From: Magnetococcales bacterium
Lineage (GTDB): Bacteria; Pseudomonadota; Magnetococcia; Magnetococcales; UBA8363
Assembly (NCBI GenBank): GCA_015232865.1
Contig: JADFYU010000004.1
Location: forward strand, 62,001 to 126,000
Direction: 5' to 3'
Length of the DNA stretch: 64,000 nucleotides
The translations under genes and the position numbers were made by a program. Below, in pieces: positions 1-7,280 of the stretch; position 1 is the first letter of the stretch, and the number at the start of each line of letters is the position of its first letter. A model generated the notes under the pieces. That model was not told the DNA's origin. It saw only the letters and a program-made list of their open reading frames with translations, and made no database searches.

Positions 1-1
1 G

Positions 2-136
2 GGGATTGATTCTCAAACCGTTACCGATCTTCTACTGCGTCATCGCGAGCGTTTTCAGGTTCTCTCCATCAAACAACCGACTCTGGAAGATCTGTTTATC
101 CACATGACCGGACAAAATGAGGCCAACCCATCATGA
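2..136 (+). CDS. ABC transporter ATP-binding protein, C-terminal end (partial)
   Basis: Only the last 44 codons are present; the gene begins before the window. The residues PTLEDLFIHMTG near the end match the usual C-terminal tail of ABC-2-type exporter ATPases (consensus PTLEDVFLxLTG). No Walker or signature motif lies inside the window, so the call rests on this tail and on the neighbour. Its TGA stop overlaps the ATG of the following permease gene, an arrangement typical of ATPase/permease pairs. The likely role is to energise the membrane partner. The substrate cannot be told. Confidence 0.75.
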   Translation, partial: GIDSQTVTDLLLRHRERFQVLSIKQPTLEDLFIHMTGQNEANPS

Positions 137-933
137 TGCGCGGCATTCAAACATTGGCACGACGAGAGTTGGTCCGTTTTTTCAGACAAGGGCATCGAGT
201 TGTCGGAAGTGTGGCCCAGCCCATTTTGTTCTGGGTTTTGCTGGGCAGCGGCTTCAGTGCATCGTTTCAGGCTCCCGGCTATCCTGGACTCTCCTACACA
301 GAATATTTTTTTCCGGGCATCTTGCTGATGGTTGTGCTGTTTTCTGGCATTTTTTCGACTATTACCGTCATTGAAGATCGCGATCAAGGATTGTTGCAAG
401 GTGTTCTTGTTTCACCGACTCCGCGCATGGCGATTGTTTTGGGTAAGGTGATCGGCGCCATGGTCATCGGCTTGCTTCAGGCGTTGTTTTTTATGTTGGC
501 TCTACCCTTTTTAGGTCTGTCACCCGATCTGGCCGGGCTTGCATTTCTCCTGTTCGGGTTGACCATTTCAGCGTTGGGATTTACCGCATTGGGTTTTCTG
601 ATCGCCTGGAATATGGAGAGCACTGCTGGATTTCATGCCATCATGTCGGTATTTTTAATGCCGCTATGGATGTTGTCGGGCGCGCTGTTTCCCATGGAGA
701 ACGCGCCGGTTTGGTTGGAATCCATCATGTTTTTCAATCCGGTCAGCCATGCACTGCTCTTGATTCGGTTGCCCCTCTATCATCCGGGGGCCGAACTGCT
801 GGGTAACAGCCATTATCTGGTCGCTCTCGCCGTAGCGGTGAGTTGGGCGGTCATTATGCTTGGGTTGGCATTGGGGCAGGTTAACCATCAACAACGCTCG
901 GCTAAAGCAACCCAGAAACCGTTTCAACGATAA
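133..933 (+). CDS. ABC-2 type transporter permease
   Basis: This 266-residue protein has about six hydrophobic segments and the ABC-2 membrane-domain layout of NodJ/YadH-like exporters. Near residues 55-80 is the YTEYFFPGILLMVVLFSGIF stretch, followed by EDRDQGLLQGVLVSPTPR, which is the conserved cytoplasmic loop of this family. It would form the inner-membrane channel used by the ATPase that ends just upstream, with which it overlaps by 4 bp. Substrates of this family include drugs, polysaccharides and lipids. Nothing here decides between them, although heme- or cytochrome-related export is conceivable given the heme A synthase downstream. Confidence 0.85.
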   Translation: MMRGIQTLARRELVRFFRQGHRVVGSVAQPILFWVLLGSGFSASFQAPGYPGLSYTEYFFPGILLMVVLFSGIFSTITVIEDRDQGLLQGVLVSPTPRMAIVLGKVIGAMVIGLLQALFFMLALPFLGLSPDLAGLAFLLFGLTISALGFTALGFLIAWNMESTAGFHAIMSVFLMPLWMLSGALFPMENAPVWLESIMFFNPVSHALLLIRLPLYHPGAELLGNSHYLVALAVAVSWAVIMLGLALGQVNHQQRSAKATQKPFQR

Positions 934-960
934 TCCGGATTCGTCTGTTGTTCCGCCATT

Positions 961-1029
961 ACCGGCGCAACCTTTTGATCTACCCTATAAACTAATATGT
1001 TGCACCTCCAGCTGACAAATCCAGGATAA
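961..1029 (-). repeat. Decayed copy of the local MITE family
   Basis: Read on the minus strand this stretch gives a degenerate end (TTTATCCTGG...CAGCTGG), then GGTGCAACATATTAGTTTAT, then a GATCAAAAGGTTGCGCCGG segment. The same blocks occur in the full element at 51373-51535, but here the middle is missing. It lies between the permease and heme A synthase genes. The match is by eye and partial. Confidence 0.4.
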
Positions 1030-1056
1030 ACCGTCTCAAGATTAAGGAACCGTTCC

Positions 1057-2088
1057 GTGGTCACATCCGACAACAAACAGATCGCTCTCTGGTTATTTCT
1101 CTGCTGCTTTATGGTAGCGGGCATGGTTATTATCGGGGGATTGACTCGATTGACCGGGTCAGGGTTATCCATGGTCGATTGGGCACCGATTTTGGGCTGG
1201 TTACCTCCATTGTCTCAGGAGGAGTGGCTGGAGACGTTTAATCGCTATCAGCAATCTCCCCAATATATTCAAATCAATTCCGATATGGATGTTGAAGGAT
1301 TCAAAGGGATTTTCTGGCTGGAATTCATCCATCGACTTTTTGGCCGTCTGATCGGTGTCGTATTCTTGCTTCCTTTTCTCTATTTTCTTGTTCGCCAGAA
1401 AATAGCCCCGAAACTCAAGCCAAAATTGCTTGCCATGTTTGTCTTGGGAGCACTTCAAGGGGGCATGGGCTGGTATATGGTCAAAAGTGGGCTAATTGAC
1501 AACCCCCACGTCAGCCCCTACCGTTTGACCGCCCATCTGGGTTTGGCCATTTTGATCTATGGCTACATGATGTGGGTCGGATTGGGGCTGTATTTTAATG
1601 TAGGTCCAACAGCCGAATCCAGATTCAGCACCCTGGCGAAATTGTCCGCCTTATTGAGCGGTCTGATCTTTCTGACGATTTTGTCAGGCGGTTTCGTAGC
1701 GGGTCTGCATGCCGGATTGATTTACAATACCTTTCCGCTAATGGATGGACAGTGGATTCCTGAGGATTATTTCGCCCTGAAACCGATTTTTCTCAATTTT
1801 TTTGAAAACATCGCAACCGTTCAATGGAATCATCGATTTTTGGCCATGACCACCCTGCTCTCTCTGCTGGCTTTTGCAGTCGTCGCCCTGAAAAAAAGTC
1901 CTCCTGAACCGGTAAAAAAAGCACTCTATTTGTTATTGGCCATGGCCGGCCTTCAGGTAACCCTGGGAATTTCAACCCTTCTCTACGTCGTCCCGACAGC
2001 TCTGGCCTCCATTCACCAAACCGGCGCCGTGATCCTTTTTACCTTTTCTCTTTTTACCAGCCATCGTTTGCACCACATGAAACCCTGA
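1057..2088 (+). CDS. ctaA: Heme A synthase (COX15/CtaA family)
   Basis: Converts heme O to heme A for aa3-type cytochrome oxidase, in the inner membrane. The 343 residues have eight hydrophobic segments in two similar halves. Family motifs are visible: GGLTRLTGSGLSMVDW near the N-terminus, EFIHRLFGR, SPYRLTAHL, LIYNTFPLMDGQWIP, VQWNHRF and SIHQTGA. These carry the expected heme-ligand histidines. Length and motifs match the alphaproteobacterial/mitochondrial type rather than the shorter Bacillus CtaA. The start is GTG with AAGGAA 8 bases upstream. No oxidase subunit genes are in the window, so the partner oxidase must be encoded elsewhere. Confidence 0.95.
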   Translation: MVTSDNKQIALWLFLCCFMVAGMVIIGGLTRLTGSGLSMVDWAPILGWLPPLSQEEWLETFNRYQQSPQYIQINSDMDVEGFKGIFWLEFIHRLFGRLIGVVFLLPFLYFLVRQKIAPKLKPKLLAMFVLGALQGGMGWYMVKSGLIDNPHVSPYRLTAHLGLAILIYGYMMWVGLGLYFNVGPTAESRFSTLAKLSALLSGLIFLTILSGGFVAGLHAGLIYNTFPLMDGQWIPEDYFALKPIFLNFFENIATVQWNHRFLAMTTLLSLLAFAVVALKKSPPEPVKKALYLLLAMAGLQVTLGISTLLYVVPTALASIHQTGAVILFTFSLFTSHRLHHMKP

Positions 2089-2172
2089 TAAAACTTTCCC
2101 CTTTCACACGCTGGCTGGTCCGGGTAGAATGCGAAGTTGTCAATTGATAACTCGAATTTCAAGGCCAATATA

Positions 2173-2514
2173 GTGAACGGATCTCTACCCCCCTGCCCCC
2201 AGTGCAACTCGACCTACGCCTACGAAGAGGGAACGCTGCTGATATGCCCGGAGTGTGGCAACGAATGGAATCCACAACAGGATGATTTGGAAGGAGGTGA
2301 CTTGGTGGTCAAGGATGCTCACGGAACCCTGTTGCAAAACGGTGATACGGTAACCTTGATCAAAGATCTAAAGGTAAAAGGCTCCTCCTCTGTGGCAAAA
2401 GTCGGCACCAAGGTCAAGATCAACCGTCTGGTTGAGGGGGATCACAATATCGACTGTAAAATTTCCGGTATCGGAGCGATGATGTTGAAGTCGGAGTTCG
2501 TCAAGAAAGCATAG
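2173..2514 (+). CDS. phnA: PhnA/YjdM family zinc-ribbon protein
   Basis: A small cytoplasmic protein with an N-terminal zinc ribbon (CPQCN...CPECGNEW) followed by the PhnA beta-barrel domain ([16 protein letters not shown]...[21 protein letters not shown]). In spite of its historic name, the family is not needed for phosphonate use and its role is unsettled. Two starts are possible. A TTG at 2137 would give 125 residues. A GTG at 2173 has AAGG 8 bases upstream and starts the protein just before the zinc ribbon, as in E. coli YjdM, so the GTG is preferred here. It stands alone, probably as a single transcript. Confidence 0.88.
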   Translation: MNGSLPPCPQCNSTYAYEEGTLLICPECGNEWNPQQDDLEGGDLVVKDAHGTLLQNGDTVTLIKDLKVKGSSSVAKVGTKVKINRLVEGDHNIDCKISGIGAMMLKSEFVKKA

Positions 2515-2608
2515 ATAAACAGCTTTCAACCCGGATTCGACCTTTGCAGGGAAGCGAGGCGGGTCCGATTAAAATAACGATTAAACGCCCATTATTTTTA
2601 AACGTCCA

Positions 2609-3157
2609 TTATTTTCTATTATTACAATATTTCAACGCTCGAACGGCTTTAGAACTCCCTTTAAGCGATACCTTGAACGTCACCCAAGATCGGCCATTGT
2701 AAAACTTAATTTCCATGGCTTTGCTCTTACTAATTTTTCTCAAAAAATCGGTATCATAAGAGAAATATCTCCATTTCCATAGTTTATCGACCCCCTCATC
2801 ATCCATCAGCATGGATATAGACCGGTCCGGGGTACCATCAAAGTTAACTTTCAATCCTTTGTTGACCTGACCAATATTACTGCGTAAGACAAACAACTCC
2901 CCATAATACTGGGCAGACTCAAAAACGCCGAGAACACCGTCCACCTCTTTTTTTCTGGCCCAGGAAAGATCGGTATTAAACAGAGCGATCTCAAGCTTAC
3001 AGGTTCCCTCTACCGCCCGAACCGTGTATCGATCCTGCTGATAGGTCTCTCTTGCCCAGAGAGGCTGACTATAAGAAATGGAACCAATGATGAAAACCGA
3101 CCAGACGAAAAAATCGACAACCCTGATCTGTCTATGCTTTCGGTTCACCTTCATCAT
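2609..3157 (-). CDS. Secreted protein of unknown function
   Basis: I do not recognise a family. The 182 residues begin with a basic stretch and a hydrophobic segment (VVDFFVWSVFIIGSISYS) ending near LWARE, which reads as a signal peptide or N-terminal anchor. The mature part is about 150 residues, rich in aromatic and charged residues, and contains two cysteines (GTCKLE and LKYCNN) that could form a disulfide. The central pattern (MLMDDEGVDKLWKWRYFSYD) suggests a small beta-rich domain. A GAGG lies about 8 bases before the ATG pair. It is convergent with phnA and shares no obvious operon. Possibly a periplasmic protein. Confidence 0.6.
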   Translation of the reverse strand: MMKVNRKHRQIRVVDFFVWSVFIIGSISYSQPLWARETYQQDRYTVRAVEGTCKLEIALFNTDLSWARKKEVDGVLGVFESAQYYGELFVLRSNIGQVNKGLKVNFDGTPDRSISMLMDDEGVDKLWKWRYFSYDTDFLRKISKSKAMEIKFYNGRSWVTFKVSLKGSSKAVRALKYCNNRK

Positions 3158-3236
3158 AAAAAAACCTCATCTGAAATTTCGTTAAGTCACAACATCTAAA
3201 ATCCTGATTGACCGAATAAAGCCAACACGGACGTGC

Positions 3237-3443
3237 ATGGACACCAAGGTATTGGAGTTCAGAAAGAAGACCAGTGAACGCACGACAGAGAGAATTTCAC
3301 TTTCCCCAAGAGCAAAAATCGATCAAAATCAATATAGGCTGTATACTAACAATCCGGTCCTTGACAATGTCAAGCATTTTTTTTTCAAAATGGCCTGCCG
3401 CCTACGAGCATGCACGGATAAAACAATAAATTTATCGACATAA
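3237..3443 (+). CDS. Possible small ORF, doubtful
   Basis: A 68-codon reading frame starting MDTKVLEFRKKTSER. The N-terminal half looks protein-like and basic. The end runs into an AT-rich stretch with a poly-T/poly-F tract just before the palindromic operator. No clear ribosome-binding site precedes the ATG and no family is recognised. It may be a short leader or simply a chance frame in a 380-bp intergenic region. Confidence 0.2.
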   Translation: MDTKVLEFRKKTSERTTERISLSPRAKIDQNQYRLYTNNPVLDNVKHFFFKMACRLRACTDKTINLST

Positions 3444-3445
3444 TT

Positions 3446-3472
3446 ATTTGATAATACGATACATTATCAAAT
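3446..3472. promoter_or_regulatory. Palindromic operator upstream of the MarR gene
   Basis: A perfect 10-bp inverted repeat, ATTTGATAAT and ATTATCAAAT, separated by 7 bases. Size and AT-rich symmetry suit a dimeric winged-helix regulator such as the MarR protein encoded 69 bases downstream. It lies immediately upstream of the predicted -35 box at 3479. Autoregulation is an inference. Confidence 0.65.
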
Positions 3473-3478
3473 AGAGCC

Positions 3479-3507
3479 TTGAACAGTGAAACGCTATGCT
3501 CTATATT
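3479..3507 (+). promoter_or_regulatory. Sigma-70-like promoter of the MarR gene
   Basis: TTGAAC at 3479-3484 and TATATT at 3502-3507 are separated by exactly 17 bases. The predicted start would be near 3514, giving a short leader before the ribosome-binding site (AAGGAG at 3527) and the ATG at 3541. The palindrome at 3446-3472 adjoins the -35 box. Confidence 0.55.
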
Positions 3508-3540
3508 CGTACACTGACAGTTTCTTAAGGAGATCAAGCC

Positions 3541-4080
3541 ATGTTGACAGAGACAAACTATGGAAGGACCGAACAGGTTCTCGTTGCCCTGCGGCAAATT
3601 ATTCGGGCCGTTGATCTTCACTCACGCCAACTCTACCGGGCTTCCGGCTTGACCACCCCACAGACACTCATTCTTAAAGAGATCATCGAGCGTGAAGGCA
3701 TAACCGCCATTGAAATTGGAAAACGAATCCACTTGAGCCGGGCAACCGTTGCTGACATTCTTCTTCGTTTGGAAAACAAAGGCTTGATCGATCGGGTGCG
3801 CAGCACCAAAGATCGAAGACAGGTGCATATCACAGCGACAGCAAAGGCCATCTCCACTCTATCAAGCTCTCCGCCTCTGCTTCAGGAGCGTTTTACAACC
3901 AAATTCGTTGCGTTAAAATCTTGGGAACAGTTACAGATTTTATCTGCACTTCAACAGACGGCGGACATGATGAATGCGGAGCATCTGGATGTTGAGCCGT
4001 TGTTGCTCTCTGAACCTCTGGTCAATTCCGACGAATATCACCCCGAACCGGATCAACAAACCAAAAGAAAAGTTCTGTAG
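3541..4080 (+). CDS. MarR family transcriptional regulator
   Basis: A 179-residue DNA-binding protein. The winged helix-turn-helix spans roughly residues 35-100 and includes LTTPQTLILKEIIEREGITAIEIGKRI, the recognition helix LSRATVADILLRLENKGLI and the wing DRVRSTKDRRQVHITAT. This family usually represses and responds to small aromatic ligands. The C-terminal tail of about 40 residues is longer than usual and acidic. A strong AAGGAG ribosome site precedes the ATG. Its own promoter carries a perfect inverted repeat. The sucrose-phosphate synthase gene starts 79 bases after its stop on the same strand, so it may control the sucrose genes, but this is inference. Confidence 0.88.
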   Translation: MLTETNYGRTEQVLVALRQIIRAVDLHSRQLYRASGLTTPQTLILKEIIEREGITAIEIGKRIHLSRATVADILLRLENKGLIDRVRSTKDRRQVHITATAKAISTLSSSPPLLQERFTTKFVALKSWEQLQILSALQQTADMMNAEHLDVEPLLLSEPLVNSDEYHPEPDQQTKRKVL

Positions 4081-4159
4081 AAATCCGACCATGAATGGGC
4101 CATGGACTTGACCAAATCTAGCGGCTTGAAAAAACGGACATTATTAGGAAATCAAACTC

Positions 4160-6319
4160 ATGAAACCTCTCTATTTAGCCTTGATCAGCGTACACGGCCT
4201 TATTCGTGGAGAAGAGATGGAGTTGGGCAGGGATGCCGATACCGGTGGACAAACTCTCTACGTCGTCGAGTTGGCCAAAGCCCTGGCACAACGACCAGAG
4301 GTTGGCCGGGTCGATCTATTCACCCGACTGATTGTCGATGATCAGATCGACCCGATTTATCAACAACAAAGAGAGAAAATATCCGACAAAACTTGGATCA
4401 TCCGAATCAAAGCCGGGCAGGATGAATACATTCCCAAGGAACAACTCTGGGATCATCTGGATGAATTTGCCGACAATATGATCGCCTATATTCGTAACGA
4501 CCATCTAAACCCAGCTCTGATCCACAGCCACTATGCCGATGCCGGTTATGTGGCTGTACGAGTGGCCAGTCAATTGGGCAAGCCCTTGGTTCATACCGGC
4601 CACTCTTTGGGGCGTGACAAAAGAAAACGGCTGTTGGCCTCCGGTCTTCGCCAGGCAGAAGTAGAGGAAAAATACAACATGATCCGCCGGATCGAGGCGG
4701 AAGAAGAGGTGCTGGGTGCCGCCGATTTGGTATTCACCTCCACTCAAAACGAGATTGAATCCCAGTATAGCCTTTACGACCACTACCAACCCGACTCCAT
4801 GCTGGTCAATCCGCCCGGACTGGATTTAAAACGTTTTCACCCGCCCGGCCTCAACCCGGTCTCATCACCGGTGATCGATGCCATTAAACATTTTTTGCGC
4901 CACCCCGAAAAACCCGTTGTTCTGGCCATCAGTCGGCCCGACGAGCGCAAAAACATCACGGTTCTTCTGGATGCCTTCGGTCGATCTGAAAAACTGAGAG
5001 GTTTGGCCAATCTGGTTATCATCTCCGGCAATCGTGATCGTATTGAAGATTTAGGTTCCATCGCCCAGCGGGTCATGACCGACATACTATTTAAAGTAGA
5101 TCGTTACAATCTTTACGGGTCCGTGGCCTACCCCAAGGCCCACAAACCCCATGAAGTACCGGAGATCTATCGCTTTGCGGCTCAAACCCGTGGCATTTTC
5201 ATCAACCCGGCATTAACCGAACCGTTTGGACTCACCTTGCTGGAGGCCTCCGCATCCGGCCTGCCTTTGGTCGCAACCCAGGAGGGTGGTCCTCAGGATA
5301 TTATCGGCAACTGTAAAAACGGCTTCCTGGTCGATCCCCTAGACCCGGACGAGATCGCCCGCTACCTGATTCAATTGCTCGACAATCGACAAACCTGGCA
5401 GGAGAAATCGGAAAACGGACAACTCAACGTGCATCGATTCTATACCTGGGAATCTCATGTTTCCCGCTATTTGAAGCAGGTCAAACCCCTCATCGAGAAT
5501 ACCCGACCCCTACCGAAAAAATCGGTTCAACGTCGCCACATGCTCTTTCATGATCGGGCCATTTTTTCCGATATCGACCAAACCCTGCTGGGTGATCCGG
5601 AGGCTCTAAAATCCTTCAACGCCCTGATCAACAACAATCGACGCTGCACCACATTCGGTATCGCCAGCAGCCGAAACCTGAACTCAGCCCTGGGTGCCAT
5701 CCGCAAGCATGGCATTCCGATGCCGGACGTGCTGATTGCCGGGATGGGATCAGAGATCTATTATGCACCAAAACTGGTCTCCGATGTAGCCTGGCGCCGT
5801 CACATCGACCACCTTTGGACCCCACGGGGGGTCAAACGGGCTTTGGCAGAGGTTCCAGGCCTGACCCTACAGGGCGACAAAAATCAGGGAGCCTTTAAAG
5901 TCAGCTATTTCCTGGACCGCAAAATTGCACCATCCTTAAGAGAAATCAACAGCTTGCTCCACCAAAATGACCAGACGGTCAACGTCACTCTTTCTTTTGA
6001 ACGATATTTGGATATTACCCCCATACGGGTTTCCAAGGGTCTGGCCATGCGATATTTTGCCGACCAGTGGAACATTCCGGTACAAAACATTCTGGCAGCC
6101 GGTGGGTCTGGTGCTGACGAAGATATGCTGACCGGCAACACCCTGGGAGTCGTCGTGGCCAACCGTTACAACGAGGAACTCAGTCAACTGGTCGATCGTT
6201 CGCGGATATTTTTTGCTCAAGAACCCCACGCAGCCGGAATATTGGAAGCCATTGAGCATTTTAATTTTTTCAGTACTTGTCAGGCACCGGATCGTGACCA
6301 ATGGCAGAGAAAAAATTAA
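4160..6319 (+). CDS. Sucrose-phosphate synthase with C-terminal HAD (phosphatase-like) domain
   Basis: A two-domain cytoplasmic enzyme of 719 residues. Residues 1 to about 465 form a GT-B glycosyltransferase of family GT4, with RGEEMELGRDADTGGQTLYV at the acceptor side, HTGHSLGRDKRKRLL, SRPDERKN and the nucleotide-sugar EX7E motif in EPFGLTLLEASASGLP. Residues from about 470 to the end form a HAD-IIB sucrose-phosphatase-like domain with the DxDxT nucleophile (FSDIDQTLLG), SSRN and VSKG. Known family members make sucrose-6-phosphate from UDP-glucose and fructose-6-phosphate. In HAD motif IV the usual GDSGND reads GGSGAD, so one acidic metal ligand is missing and phosphatase activity is uncertain. 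A kinase and a sucrose-phosphorylase-like gene follow, which supports a sucrose role. A mannosylfructose-type specificity cannot be excluded. Confidence 0.9.
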   Translation: MKPLYLALISVHGLIRGEEMELGRDADTGGQTLYVVELAKALAQRPEVGRVDLFTRLIVDDQIDPIYQQQREKISDKTWIIRIKAGQDEYIPKEQLWDHLDEFADNMIAYIRNDHLNPALIHSHYADAGYVAVRVASQLGKPLVHTGHSLGRDKRKRLLASGLRQAEVEEKYNMIRRIEAEEEVLGAADLVFTSTQNEIESQYSLYDHYQPDSMLVNPPGLDLKRFHPPGLNPVSSPVIDAIKHFLRHPEKPVVLAISRPDERKNITVLLDAFGRSEKLRGLANLVIISGNRDRIEDLGSIAQRVMTDILFKVDRYNLYGSVAYPKAHKPHEVPEIYRFAAQTRGIFINPALTEPFGLTLLEASASGLPLVATQEGGPQDIIGNCKNGFLVDPLDPDEIARYLIQLLDNRQTWQEKSENGQLNVHRFYTWESHVSRYLKQVKPLIENTRPLPKKSVQRRHMLFHDRAIFSDIDQTLLGDPEALKSFNALINNNRRCTTFGIASSRNLNSALGAIRKHGIPMPDVLIAGMGSEIYYAPKLVSDVAWRRHIDHLWTPRGVKRALAEVPGLTLQGDKNQGAFKVSYFLDRKIAPSLREINSLLHQNDQTVNVTLSFERYLDITPIRVSKGLAMRYFADQWNIPVQNILAAGGSGADEDMLTGNTLGVVVANRYNEELSQLVDRSRIFFAQEPHAAGILEAIEHFNFFSTCQAPDRDQWQRKN

Positions 6320-6336
6320 ATATTTTGCATCAAAAA

Positions 6337-6360
6337 ATGGCGGTTGGCGGTTGCAGATAC
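6337..6360 (+). repeat. MITE-family end remnant
   Basis: The sequence TGGCGGTTGGCGGT here resembles the left ends of the copies at 14121 and 17819. Only the end is recognisable. A few bases on, at about 6388-6402, CCTGGATTTGGCC is identical to one arm of the hairpin at 36061. This is a short decayed fragment in the 206-bp gap between the synthase and kinase genes. Confidence 0.4.
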
Positions 6361-6525
6361 CACCATCGAAGTTTTATAGTCCCCCTAACCTGGATTTGGC
6401 CTTTGAAAGTTCGCTGGAAATAAAACCGTTTTTTTTGTTTTACCCGGTCAATCAAACGGTTATGTTCTGTGAGTCTGGATAATCGCGAATCGGGTCAACC
6501 CTGGATAAAAAAGAGAGGATGTGCC

Positions 6526-7194
6526 GTGCAAGGAGATCGTATTCTGGTCGAAGAACACCACCGTAAAGCCGCCGTCGAAATTGTCAACCGTCTGCTGGGT
6601 GCCATCCACAAAAAGCCGGGCGGTTTTGCCATTACGGTAGCCGGGGAATCCGGGAGTGGAAAATCAGAGACGGCCCAGGCCATTGTAGATGAACTGGCCA
6701 GACAGAACATCTCCGGCATCACCTTGGGCCAGGATGACTATTTTGTCCATCCGCCAAAAAGCAATGACCGGGCTAGACGTCAGGATATCAATTGGGTCGG
6801 GTCCGGAGAGGTTCACCTGGATCTCATGAGTCAACATGTCCATCAAATCCTGGCCGGCGCCAAAACAATCGACAAACCCCTGGTTCTCTACCAGGAAGAC
6901 CGAATTGAATCAGAAACCTTGGATCTTCAGGGTGTTCGGGTCGTCGTGGCAGAAGGAACCTACACCACCTTGCTGGACGGTATCGATGCCCATGTCTTTA
7001 TCGATCGAACCTTTGCCCAAACCAAGGCCCACCGCCAAAAACGCATGCGTGACGCCTCGGAGTTGGATCCATTTATTGACCGGGTATTGGAGATTGAACA
7101 CCGCATCATCTCCGCCAATCGGGCCAAAGCCCACATCCTCATCGACAGCGACTATCGGGTGGAAGACGGACCCGTTTTGTTGGGAGAATCCTAA
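6526..7194 (+). CDS. Uridine-kinase-like P-loop kinase in the sucrose cluster
   Basis: A P-loop NTPase of the uridine kinase/phosphoribulokinase fold. The Walker A motif is AGESGSGKSETA near residue 40. GQDDYFVHPPKSNDRARRQD follows, resembling the substrate-binding loop of uridine kinases, and later come VVVAEGTY (Walker B-like) and the basic lid RTFAQTKAHRQKRMRD. The likely reaction is ATP-dependent phosphorylation of a small sugar or nucleoside; the substrate is unknown. The longest frame begins at GTG 6469, but GTG 6526 has GAGAGGA about 8 bases upstream and gives the usual family length (222 residues), so it is chosen. Its place between sucrose synthesis and sucrose phosphorolysis suggests a sugar such as fructose, as inference only. 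Confidence 0.8.
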   Translation: MQGDRILVEEHHRKAAVEIVNRLLGAIHKKPGGFAITVAGESGSGKSETAQAIVDELARQNISGITLGQDDYFVHPPKSNDRARRQDINWVGSGEVHLDLMSQHVHQILAGAKTIDKPLVLYQEDRIESETLDLQGVRVVVAEGTYTTLLDGIDAHVFIDRTFAQTKAHRQKRMRDASELDPFIDRVLEIEHRIISANRAKAHILIDSDYRVEDGPVLLGES

Positions 7195-7280
7195 ACGGAT
7201 CCGTTGAACACGGTCGACCGTCAAACTTGGAAAAAATCAACAATCCGAGATCACGCCTAAATACGTTGAAAAAACACAAC

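Noticed and set aside
2582..2616. Near-duplicate TAAACGYCCATTATTTT, two copies in tandem
   Set aside because: A short AT-rich duplication downstream of convergent genes; no symmetry or context that suggests function.
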